From: Liolophura sinensis
Lineage: Eukaryota; Mollusca; Polyplacophora; Chitonida; Chitonidae
Assembly (NCBI RefSeq): GCF_032854445.1
Contig: NC_088300.1
Span: 30,795,608-30,859,607 of the forward strand
Direction of reading: 5' to 3'
Length of the DNA stretch: 64,000 nt
Shown here: in pieces, positions 1 through 12,100 of the stretch
Numbering within the stretch: the stretch's first letter is position 1
Layout: every line of letters starts with the position of its first letter
Notes under the pieces: generated by a model
What the model was told of the DNA's origin: nothing
Seen by the model: only the letters and a program-made list of their open reading frames with translations
Databases searched by the model: none
Made by a program: the position numbers and the translations under genes

Positions 1-1028
1 GTGACAGGAGAATACAGCTGTCTGGAATAACCCCAGCCTTGTCTTTGAGTGCGTTACCATTCAAAATCAATCATAAAGTTTCACCAATTTATAAAGCAGG
101 TTGCATAATTTTTTAGAAACAATTCCGTGAGCTCAAGAAATGCCAGAAGCAGGGTAAGTCTGGACCGTCGGCATCGCAAATATTTCTAATGCTGTCTATT
201 AGGTAAATATTCATTAAAGTCACCTGCCCCACCCATGCAGCTGCTGAGCAACAGGCCTAAAAGTGTGTGTATAGACCACTCCACCCAAGCATGCAACAAC
301 TGCGTTACCTCTATTATCAACAGGAAAGTTTAAACCTTGGAAATAATAAATGTAGAAGTTTTTATAAACACGACTGCATGCCAGAAGGAGTTTCCTTCAA
401 ACAATATTGTGACTTTTGTTACACCGCAACCTTACTTTATATGATTGGTTTTACACAATTGAATGGGTGGGCCTATAGGCTTAATTGCTCTATATGCATT
501 CACACTGGATAGCCTCGAGCTCTTGTGGGCATTCACTGAGAGAAAAATATTGCAGACGCAACTCTTGCATTAGTTCCCAGAATTCGTGCTTCCGACTCCC
601 AAATAAGGCGGTGTGCATATAATTTTCATTTTGCTCTTTTGATTAGTATAACCTTTTCATATGAAAGTTGATCGGAAAGTATATCAGTACTCTGTCAAAG
701 ACAGGCAATATTCTGATATTCTCAGCTTTTCTAATGTTAATCACTTAGGCTTTTGGTGGATTTTCTAACCCTGAGTTTCTCTGAAAATAAGCTTCTGATC
801 TCCCGTTCACTCAAGCAGTCAATAACTTGTTATGTTATTTACGTTCACACAAAATATTATTTTTCTCAATTGATCGTAAAGTATTTCAAATTATTAAAAA
901 TCGTTTCACACAGGGTCTTTTTCAGATCACTGTAACAACCTAACCAAGCCTTGTACTGCTGTCAATCAAACATGTGGTCATAGGTCATTTTATAAGCAAT
1001 TTAGTTGTTGTTGAACTGTTGGTGATAA
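1..1028. other. No recognisable gene; one weak exon candidate
   Basis: AT-rich sequence without a convincing open frame. The only exon-like piece is on the + strand at 117-153: it follows a TTTTAG acceptor and ends at a GTAAGT donor consensus. In one frame it reads QFRELKKCQKQ. It could be an internal exon of a gene lying to the left, but 37 bases are too few to judge, and no partner exon is visible. Confidence 0.3.
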
Positions 1029-1041
1029 CCAGCTAGTTAGA

Positions 1042-1407
1042 GTGAGTGAGTGAGTGCTTGGGGTTTAACGTCGTACTCAACAATTTTTCAGTCATATGAC
1101 GACGAAGGAATCATTAGGGTGCATGCACGTGTAATGTGCCTCCTTGTTGCAGGACGGATTTCCACCGCTCTTTTATTTAGTGCTGCATCACTGAGACGAC
1201 TTACCAAAGGCAAGTAAGCCGCCCCGCCCGAGCCATTATACTGATACGGGTCAACCAGTCGTTGCACTATCCCCTTCATGCTGAACGCCAAGCGAGGAAG
1301 TTACAACTTCCTCTTTTAAAGTCTTAGGTGTGACTCGACCAAGGATTGATCCTGGATCTACCGGTCCCGAAGCGGATGCTCTACCAACTGTGCTATCCGG
1401 GCCGGTC
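1042..1407 (-). mobile_element. tRNA-derived SINE with 13-bp target-site duplication
   Basis: Read on the - strand, the element starts at 1407 with a tRNA-like head: an A-box-like TAGCACAGTTGGTAGAGC and a B-box-like GGATCAATCC. A conserved body follows, and it ends in a short ACTC repeat at 1042. The 13 bases CCAGCTAGTTAGA occur exactly at 1029-1041 and again at 1408-1420, as expected for a target-site duplication made by LINE machinery. A diverged relative of the body lies near 29139. The open frame across it (1088-1291, -) is not a gene. Confidence 0.85.
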
Positions 1408-1817
1408 CCAGCTAGTTAGAAGGTACATACAAGTCAGAATGTGCTCTTTGGAGAAAGCTTTTCTGGGCGAGTCTAGTTGGTCATCAGTAATGTACTGAGA
1501 ACATCAAAGTGCGACAAGACTGCATGAAGTGTTTTCATGCCTCAACAGACTAGCGTTGTCAGTCTGTGAACTGACCAGACTATCCTCCTTCTATTCTATC
1601 TCCATGTTTATATTAATTGAAAATTAACTTAATGTCATACTTATAATACTTAACGCATGTTCTTTCAGCAAAGGTTCTTTCACTAGAAAAATGTTAACCT
1701 AATCAACACACCTTCCATTTGACTGACAAAATTTGAAAGTCAATTCAACAACACTGTTTTCGCCAACAGAAAGACGAAAGCTACCCCCCAGATAATGCCA
1801 TCTAGGCCATTTCTTAC

Positions 1818-1998
1818 CAGGGACGCCACTCGACGGTACAAACTGAAATTCATCTTGAGTTGCCAGTAATCTGGAGGGACTTTGGGCTGGTGCTGTACTT
1901 TGGTCGTAAAACGCTGGATTTGTAGGGACAGGTTCTCCCATCATCATGGAATAGTGCTGTTGACGTGGAGGAAAACCTTGTTGTTGCTGTTCCGCCAT
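1818..1998 (-). CDS. First coding exon of an unrecognised gene
   Basis: The exon starts with an ATG in good context (GCCATGG) at 1998 and reads MAEQQQQGFPPRQQHYSMMM, then a Pro/Ser/Gln-rich stretch containing NPAFYDQ and FQFVPSSGVPG. A strong donor (CCTG, then GTAAGAA) follows at 1817 on the - strand, so the exon is 181 bases and ends after the first base of a codon. The frame stays open into the intron, which is why a longer ORF appears. The N-terminus looks disordered and I do not recognise the family. The rest of the gene must lie further left, in the first 1.8 kb or outside the window. It starts head to head with EXO1, about 1.1 kb away, so the two may share a promoter region. Confidence 0.6.
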
Positions 1999-3124
1999 GG
2001 CGAATGATGTTTTCTTTACTCTCCTTTCAACTCTGGTGGAATGTGTTCATTACGCATGGTAATACCTCTGTGTGAAGACTTCGCAACTTTTCCACCCTGG
2101 ACCCAGGCCCTCGCAGCAGCTGTCATTCTTGTCATATAGCATTAGGCATACAATTGTACTTAAAGAGTCATGGGACTGTGGTTGACCTTTTTATCCTGAA
2201 CGCGGGAACTACAGACCGCGAAGTGAAATCCATGTTACCTTTTCGTGATCTTTATTTATTACAGCACTGGATAGAAGGTAATCGAGGAACTGATTCTGAA
2301 CAATGCGGTTAGTATATATGGTTAAATATGAACTTAGATTAATTGTTGTTTCATGGATACGAAACTGCAGTAAAGTTCATCTCATGTAAGCTGTTAAATT
2401 ATGAGTATGACGCTGCATGCTGTCGTTCGCAACCCCTGAATGACTCGCTAGTCGTTTTCCAACTAGATCATAACAAAGGTGTAGAAGTCTAACTAGAAAC
2501 CTTTGGACATGCATCTCCTCAAGCGAAGGTATGAGCAGTCTAGAACATCATGTCGATTTTACTTCGCTGGCAAAGATGTTGCTGTTGCATCCCAGAAGTG
2601 TCGCCTGTTTAACAGGTTAAGCCATCAAAAAAAAAATATATGTCTTGAGATCATTTATTTTTTTGCGAAATAAGTGAATGAAAACAAAAGTGCACACTGC
2701 AATATTTGCATGTATGCTTTCTTAGAACGATTAACTGATTGGTGTTTAATACTGAATTGAATAGTTTTTCAGCAGTGGGCATGATCATGTGGTCATTCTA
2801 AATGCGGTGTGGGATAACTCTCATTGAACATTGTAGTTGCAACAGTTGTATGTATGCAGGGGAAAAAACCTTAATATGTCAGATTGAGGGTAAGGATCAT
2901 CACCATTGTTCACACGTGCATTAAAGCTTCCCTAGTATAAATCAACGTCAGCGGTTTGGTTTCTGTAATTAACTAACCTGTTCAGTCTGTTTGTCCTAGT
3001 CACGTGGTTGATGTGGTCACTCATGCAAGGGGGATAATCCCTGGACTCTGCCTCTTCTTTCAGAACATGGAATAACTGACTGACCAGTAGTGCAGATACA
3101 GTTGACAGAAGGGTCAGCATCACC
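1999..3124. promoter_or_regulatory. Shared upstream region of the 1998 gene and EXO1
   Basis: This 1.1-kb interval separates two divergent start codons. A GCGGGAA core, which resembles half of an E2F site, lies at 2202-2208; that would suit an S-phase repair gene, but such a short match is weak. A TTTCAG acceptor-like site ends at 3063, so 3064-3124 may be a 5'UTR exon of EXO1. It would contain a minimal upstream ORF (ATG GAA TAA, 3067-3075). Confidence 0.35.
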
Positions 3125-6100
3125 ATGGGTATACAAGGGCTGCTTCCCTTCCTCAAAAAGATCCACTCTCCAGTGAATGTGTCCCAGTACTCAGGATGTA
3201 CTGTGGCTGTAGATGCTTACTGCTGGCTGCATCGTGGGGCGTTCTCTTGTGCAGACAAACTGGCTATGGGAGAAAAAACTGAACAGTGCGTCAAGTATTC
3301 CACCATTTTTTTGCTCTAGGGAGTTTAGAGTGCATTTATTTATTACACATGATAGGTGATACTCTGCAGGCTGTAGAAGTAACTGAAAGGCTTCAAATAT
3401 CAAGACAGCATTAAACCTTAATGAGATTAAAAAATAAACAAATTTCAAGAGACTATAATTCGTTATTAGTTCGCCTTATGTAGGAAGGAGAGGTATTATG
3501 AGAGAGCAATCAGGTACTGTCAATGGCAGTGTTGGTGTCCAATTAGGTTAAAGTTATTGACCCATCATAGGGTTGCAGTGGCCACCCATAGTACACAAAT
3601 ATCCAATCATTGGTCGTGATTTGCATTTGAGACCAAGGAAGTCTTTTACCTCATAGCTCAACGTTTGGCTCAGCTATTCACAGGGTTGCAGTTCACAATT
3701 TGCACATCAAAAAACTCTATGGTAAAGTTAGGCACTAAATCGCCACACTGTCTTTTACCGCCACAATGATTTACATCTCCATAGCATATGGAATCACTGC
3801 TCTGCAATCCTTACATATACGATACATAGTGATTGTTGTGACAGTATATTAATTTTGCTCTTTCTTGTTGATTTAATGGAATTTTTTTTAGCAATATATA
3901 ATTATAAGATGATATCTGTGTGTGACAGTGTCAGTCATTGTACTTGTTTTTTGGGTTTTAGAGGTCAATATCACATACATGACTTGAACATCCTGCAGTT
4001 TTACAAATTGCTCCATGAGGCGAGCTACAGGTATTCTCTCAATGCCTTGTTTTGCAGTATGTGTGAAATGATATGCAGCACGTTTTCTTAGATGCTTTGA
4101 GGAGATTGTGATGTGTTATTTTTTTTTATGAAAATTGAGTTATGCCCTTTTTTGTATTAGGTATGTGTATTACTGTATGAAGTATGTGAACTACCTTCTC
4201 AGTAAGGACATCAAGCCCATCCTGGTGTTTGATGGTCAACATTTACCCTCCAAACATGATGTGGAGAAATCTCGCAGAGAGTGAGTAGTTTTTTATCCTT
4301 ATACAACCACCTACCCCAACCCTCTGCTACACTTAAGTTTTCGTCATGTGTGTACAGGGTTCCTCTCTAGTATGTGGGAAGGCCTGTCAACAACCTGCGG
4401 ATGGTCATGGGTTTCCTCTAGGCAGTGCCTGGTTTCCTCCCACCATAATACTCGCCGTCGTCGTACAAGTGAAATATTCTTGAGTACAGCGTAGAACACC
4501 AATCACATAAATCACATTATGCATGTGGGAAGGTTTTTTGAAATACCTGGACCGGGTGAGGTGCAACACAGTGGTCTCCCTTGGTTCCCATTATATTCTT
4601 ACACTCACAATATCAGCGATATTATTCTGGTCATTCTTTACTTGATCACCCACTGATGGATATAGAGCCATTGTCCGTTTAAACAGCTTCGTGACCCAGT
4701 TATCAGAGAGCCAATCAAATGACAGAAATGTCTGTGAGACAGGGAAAAATCCATACACAAAATATTATCGGATGGTTCACGTCATGTGATCCAATTGAAA
4801 GCTGACTGACTCCAGGAAAGTGGCTGACAACTAAATGAATTATCAAGGATATTACTAAAGAAATGCCAACATTGAAATATTGAACTGAATATTTTAAACA
4901 GCTGATCAGGCAGATACAGTGAATTTGAAAAAAGATAAGCTTGTATATTCGTCAACGGGGAGAGAAAAGTCAGTGTGCTTTTGTGTTGTTGATGGACTCG
5001 AAGTCAAGACAACAACAACAGGCGTCAACCAGTTCGTCCAAAATGTTAGAAGACATATTGTACTGTTGTAAAAATATTCCTACCAATCAGCGAGTAGATA
5101 AACTTCCTGCCAGTGGGTTTCCAGCGGTAAGTGTGATTGCTAATTTAGTCAGAGACAGTCACATTATTGCCACAGTGTAGGTAAACAGTCTTTGTCCGAC
5201 CGATGTGCTGATGAACTGATCTGTAGCCGTGTTTCATTGGTTGACACAGCTAATTACAGGTTCATGTCACTTGGAATTCCCCTAGTTGATCTAAGTATAA
5301 CGGAGAATGTATGTATAATTATCTGCAGGTGATCGAGTAAAGAATGATGAGATAGGCCAGTGATATTATGAGTGTAATATGTTCACCACATAATCCATTA
5401 TGTTCAATTGGTGGCAGCAATAAACATTTACAAACCGCTGTTACCTCATGACTAAAAAGTTTCATAGTGAAATTGGTCATTTTCAGAACTATCCGAAAGC
5501 TCTTGTTAATTGACCATCGTTGAACCCTGTATCAGTGACATTTCTAAATTGTTTTGAATGAAAGAGATGCAATGTCTTCTTGTTTTTTCAGGCGACGTGA
5601 AATTAACCGCAAGAAGGCAGCTCAGTTTTTGCGTGAAGGGAAGCGCGCAGAGGCTCGGGATTGTTTCCAGAAGTGTGTGGACATCACACCAGAAATGGCC
5701 CTGGAGCTGATGAAGGTTGGTGGTGATCAATGAGGAAAATGAAAATGAAATTGAGAGTGGGAAGAAATGATGTGTGGCACAAATTCATATAGTTTTGAAT
5801 GGATTGTGTAAACATAAGAAAAAACAGGGATGTTTATTCTACAACTTGCTACGTAGTAATTTTTAAGAGGCAAATAAAGCTCATAAAATATTACATTTGG
5901 AAGCATTTTCCAATAGGACATCATCTTTCTTAGCAAACCTGAAAGGATACCTGTGTCTTTATTTTCACAGTAAATACACAAATAGTTAGTCTGTAAACTG
6001 CGTCATAAATATAAATAAAGTTTTAACATGGTTCAGCTGTGGAACTTCATTAAAGTTGGGCTGTCTGCTTATCTTGCCCACTGCGAAGCACTGGCCTGGT

Positions 6101-9100
6101 GAATAATCTTCTGTTTTTTGTCGGTGATGTGTGAAACTTTACACCATCCTGTGTTGTTACTGCAGCCACAAGTAAGTTATGGTTAGTTGCAACAGTTTAG
6201 CGATTGTCTTCTGCGGTCTGTGTTTGGAATGTAGCAAATGCCTGCTGTGACATCACTGTAAAGTACATTTTCTAATGTTTGATCCCAAGCATTCTATCAT
6301 TGTTAATCCGTTTTCTGCGTTGTAAATGATCAAAACATGAATCGGGAGGCGTCAAACTATATAGCTGTAGTTCAGAAGACCCAGATCAACTTAAGAACAC
6401 CTTTCTGACTCGGAATCACCAATGTGATTGCTGTGCGTTTATTCCGTTTTCTGCGTTGTAAATGATCAAAACATGAATCAGGAGGCATCAAACTATATAG
6501 CTGTAGTTCAGAAGACCCAGATCAACTTAAGAACACCTTTCTGACTCGGAATCACCAATGTGATTGCTGTGCGTTCGTCTAACTCATGCTGGCTTCCTCT
6601 CTGGTTGTACGTGGGGTCTGCAAGCGGCCTGTGGATTATACTATCAACTGAGTTTCCCCTGGGCTCTTCCCAGTTTTCTCCTAACCATAATTTTGGCCAC
6701 TTGACTTTAGTTTTATTGAGAAACACTCTGTGTTGGACTAAAGAAATATACTACTGACATAAACCCCATACTGATCTTAGGAAGTGTTGTTAAACCAAGC
6801 CCTGGTGATTGATTGACTCGCGTTGCCTGTTAATTGACCTCCTGTGTTCTAGGCGTGTCGCTCACGAGGCGTGGACTGTATTGTGGCTCCCTATGAGGCA
6901 GATGCTCAGCTGGCTTATCTCAACAAGGCAGGCATTGCTCAACTCATCATCACGGAAGACTCAGATCTGCTCTTGTTTGGATGTGACAAGGTGAGGGATA
7001 AAAGTGGTATTTTGTATGCTGAAAACCGTTATCTGACAAATTGAAACATTTACCCACAATATGGCTTAAAGGACTAGACAGCATCTGGCTAAAACATTTC
7101 AGTCGACAGCAGGATTCTCAAGCTTTCTAAAAAGTATCATACTTTATTATTTTAATGAGATTTCACCGCATAACATGTAGAACAAAATGTCAATACTGCA
7201 CAAATGGCTGGTGTGAAACGAGGCAGACGTCTTGAGAATTTTATACAAGCGAACGTGTGGCTATCAGGTTGCGCGACCTAAGCTGTGACGTAGCATTTAC
7301 ACGTGCAATCCATGAAGTGACATATGATAACACAGAACTGCTGCATAAGACATCATTTTGAGATCGTGTACAACAATTTAGTTATGTACAGTCGAGGGGC
7401 CATTTCATGCAGTATTGTGGGACAAGTCTGTATCATTTAAAATTCATAAGGGATGCCGAAGGTTGATGAGAAGACAGCATCTCACTGGACAATGCTTAAA
7501 ATTAATTAAAACTTACGATATAATTTTTTTCTTTGTTTATGAGAATTGAAGAATTTAGATTTTTCTCCTTTGTCTTTCTTGCATACAAAAGGTGATTTTT
7601 TTCTGTTTTCTTTTATAATAACAGTAAAATTATTGAAACGCCGCGTTCAAGCCGCGGTGCTTTCTCTGACGTCCGTGATAACTAGGTCAGCTCCTTCCAG
7701 TATGTCCAGTTTCTGAGAAAGCTATTTGTCACTTGGACCTTTGTCACTGAAGTCCACAACTTTTATCTGCTATAGACTACTTCTTTGACTATAATAAGGA
7801 AAATAACTTTGATGTTAGTTTAAGATGCTTTGAATGTTATTTTTTCAGTGGACATAAACGTTAGTCAGGTGGTGCCTTTCATTTTAAGTACTGCTGATGT
7901 GATGTTAAACCTGAATCATTTAATTAAACAATTTAAAAACTTCCAAAAAGTATCTCCAGATTTGCTGGACTGTGCTACCTTGTGGATGGGAAGAAGTAGA
8001 GTGTGTATGTCTTTTTACTGATTTTAAGAGAGCCTGGGTTTTTATTGTCTTTGGAGCAAAAAGCTACCCTGGAAAAATAGCCAACCTAACAGAAGTAAAC
8101 AGGAGCTTTGACAAAAGTAAGAGGCAACCTGCTGATTTTTTTTTTTTTTTTTTTTACAAAAGCAGGCCTCTGGTAGCTGGTAACCTTCTGATAAATCCCT
8201 TGATGAAAGTACATATATATGTACATATATAGCCTTAGCGGGCTTGGAGGCGTTTTCCTCTAGACGTTCTGGTTTCCGCCACCCATAAAACCATATAGTG
8301 ATGAATTGTTCCTGTGCACATCAAACAGTCAATCTTTATGTCAGGAGATATCTCATCATTGAGAACCCTGCGAACAGCAGGATCTCTTTCAAACATTTAC
8401 GTTATGTCAAACAGTGAGCATTATTCTTACATCTGACAGGATCTCTTTCAAACATTTATGTTATGTCAAACAGTGAGCATTATTCTTACAAATCTGACAG
8501 GATCTCTTTCAAACATTTACGTTTGTTTCAAACAGTGAGCATTATTCTTACATCTGACAGGATCTCTTTCAAACATTTACGTTTGTTTCAAACAGTGAGC
8601 ATTATTCTTACATCTGACAGGATCTCTTTCAAACATTGAGGATCATCCTTCAGCGGAGCCATTCTGTTTACTTTTCTTGGAGTAGAGCCAGACTTCTGCA
8701 GCCTTGCACCTCAGGCAGTTACCTTTTGTCTCCTGCGAAAATATAGACCTGCGCAATAGACCACACTACAATTTAGGCATCCTCGCCTTTGTTTAGGTTA
8801 GCAACCAACCAGCCTTGAATCTAGTCGACCCATGGCCAGGTTAAAATGAAGGCTTGCCCAGGGCGAGGTTTACTCCTGTGCCTGGAGGTTTGTCATACAT
8901 TCACCGTCTTCTCTACATGAGCAGTTTATCTGGATCCTGGCAATCTGCAATCAATCTGAGCACTGTGATGAATATTCTTGAGCATGGTTGTAAAACATTA
9001 ATCAAACAAATGAAGAAATTAATTTTTTTTCACTAGTAAATGTTATGGCTTCCTATTTGATGTAGTTCCAATTTTTACTGTGTTTCAGATAATTTTCAAA

Positions 9101-12100
9101 ATGGATTTCTATGGCAATGGGATATTGATTGACAGCAGCCGTCTTAATGAAGTCGTGGAGATGAGAGAAAATTATACATTTGAGAAGTTTAGATACATGT
9201 GCATATTGTCAGGCTGTGATTACCTCTCTTCGCTACCAGGCATTGGCTTAGCTAAGGCCTGCAAGGTGTTCAAGACAGCTAGACAGCCTGACCTGAGATT
9301 GGTGAGATTTTCTTAGTGATAATTTTGGAGATGTGTGTGTGTATTGGAGGGTGGGGGGTGGAGGGGAGGGTCGGGTCCTTGCTGGCACAGGTGGTTAAAA
9401 TTTGGATTCTGACTAACAGGAGCCGATTATACGAAACTATTTCTTACAGGTCAAAATATGAAATACTATCATAAAGCTTATTTTGGGGCTTTATGAATTC
9501 AAATTTTGTGCCCCTCATGAATGTTATCTTAAGATGAACGTATCTAAGTTTCAACTTCCAGTATCAAAAACTAAGCATTGAAAAGAGTTTTTAAATTCAG
9601 GAACAGGTTTGTGGCACCTATCAAATAAATAAATAAATAAACATCAATCAGATAAATAAATAAATAAATAAGTGATGCCTTTGTCTATGACTGTTTCTAT
9701 TTTATGAATGCCTCGATTCTCTGTTTTATTTACAGGTGTTAAAGAAAATCCCCAGTTACCTGAATACAAAAATTGCTGTCAGTGATGAGTACATCAAAGG
9801 TTTTATTCAGGCCAATAACACATTCCTGTACCAGTTAGCATTTGACCCCAGAGAGAGGAAACTGGTTCCACTTACCCCATATCCCACAGGGATGGATCAG
9901 AAGGAGCTGCAGTATGCTGGGTCGTATCCTTTACAAAAAGTTTGGAAAAATTAGAAATGAAGACAACCCAGTGAAATATTAAATTTGGAACTAACTAGGG
10001 GTGTAATCAAGAGTTTGTTGCATGATTTATGGCAGCTTTCAATATGTTCCAATGACCCAAGAGCCTCTCACCAATGCAGTTGTTGTGAGTTCAAGTCCAG
10101 TTCATGCTGGCTTCCTCTCCGGCCGTACATGGTCGTGGGTTTCCGGCGGGCTTTGCCCGGTTTTCTCCCACACTAATGCTGGTCGTCGTCATATAAGTGA
10201 AATATTTTTGAGTACTGTGTTAAACACCAATCAAATAAATAAATAAATATGTTCCAATGTAAGTTGTATTGATGTTATACATGACAGTGTTGGAATTCAC
10301 ACTGAAACATCATCACTAAGAAAAGGAATTTGATCACCAACCTACTTCAAAATGGCATTGATTGAAGACAGTTATAGACCAGACTGGTATTGGCAATGAT
10401 GTATTTTAAATATCTTGTTACTTGTTCTGTTAACCCAAGATTTAGCCAGAAATTAATATGAAATACAGTGCACAAACATCCCTTTTTGAGGGCATTTTAC
10501 TTGAACAAGGTGTGCATTTTTTTCCTTATTTCTCCCTTGTTAAATTACTAAAACATGGACGGGTGGGTACCAGGCTAACCCTGTGTTGTTGATTGGGTGA
10601 AATTCTCTACAGGGTTAGAATAACATTTTGTTAGTATAAACCCTTGACTTGCTTTCTAGATATTTTTCATCAGAGAAGGCACTACAGATAGCGCTGGGGA
10701 ACTGGAACATTTACAGCAATGAGATCATGTCTGACTTCGACCCAGACTTGCCACAGGTACATGACTGTCAAAGATTTAAAAAATGTGTTTTATTCAAGCT
10801 TCCCAGTCCTGCATAATAAATAAACCTTTCCATTGGATGTAAATGGAGCAAGATTTATGTTACAGTAATATTTTCAGTTCTCTATTTTGAAGTGATAAAA
10901 AATAAATAAATAGATAAAATAAAAAGAAAACACCTTCCAAGCAGTGCCATATTGCGAACTGCTGCTGTCCTCATAGTTTCATAGTTCAACACTCATTCAG
11001 ATCTTCAGTCTCTCTTGACGTACTGTTTTTGGTTTTGTCACGCACAAACTGAATAGAATGTTGACCCTGGTGTCCCCATACACTTGTTTTGTAGTGTATA
11101 ATTGTTGGTATGTTTGGTATCATCCTGGAGAGGCGGCACTTAGTTATTTAATAATGCCATGCTCAAAAGCATGTGGTTTGACTGACGATCAGGGTTATTT
11201 GTGAAAGACAGTGAGAGCATCTCTGTGAAAACCATGTCCCCTGTCCATCAGGTGCATGTATTGAACAAACCCCCTGTTGCAGAGTGATCGTCTCAGGCAA
11301 ACCACTGAAAGATGGATATGAACATATGACTTCAGTCTGATTTGTGAATAACTAATCTTCTAGATAAACTGTCAACAGCAACACAGATTACTATAATGCT
11401 TCATCCATTTCACATGTTTTTTCACATGGTTGATGTTTATTGAAGCATACTTTGAGAACATTATGTGGGACTTATAAAATACTTTTTGTGAAGCCCTGAA
11501 ATTGGCCGACCAAAGTCGGTTTGATTCCAAAATCAAATTGAAAGGATGCACTAAAAGTTGCTCTTTTATACGTGAAAAGATTGAAGAATTAGGATAATGT
11601 TGCCCTGCTGTTGTTGTGTATGATCAAAGTTATGTGAAAGAGAATTTTATACTGAATAAAAAGATTTTGAGATTAGATGATAAGAGGTTCAGCAGTGTAT
11701 AGAGGTTGGTGGATTTATTTTGGCATAATCTAAATGTGTTTGTATTCTAGAAAAACAAATGTTATGATCTATTTTCGGGTATTACAGTTTATGATTGATA
11801 TGTTAAGTGTAATGAAATTGAAGACACCGTAGAAATTGCCGTTGTTGGAACGTATCGAATACTACACATAACTGGTGAGCTGTTGTGCCAAGATGGAGGA
11901 GAGATACTAGTATGGCCATTTTGTTGCTGAGTAACTGGACGTGTAATGGTAAGATACAGGATTGTAAACAACAATATTCTGTGAAATCTGAAGTAATTAC
12001 ATTGTTAAAGAAGACTAATATTCATTAATGTTTATCGTATTTGTGTTAACAGTCTTCTCAACGGTCTTCTCAACAGAAGGGAAGAAACAAGCAGAATTTC

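Noticed and set aside
1088-1291. 67-residue open frame on the - strand
   Set aside because: It lies wholly inside the SINE at 1042-1407 and translates its body; the frame has no independent gene evidence.
3855-4091. Possible extra EXO1 exon between exons 1 and 2
   Set aside because: Exons 1 and 2 already join without loss of any conserved residue (Gln54-Tyr55), and the frame here has no match to the family.
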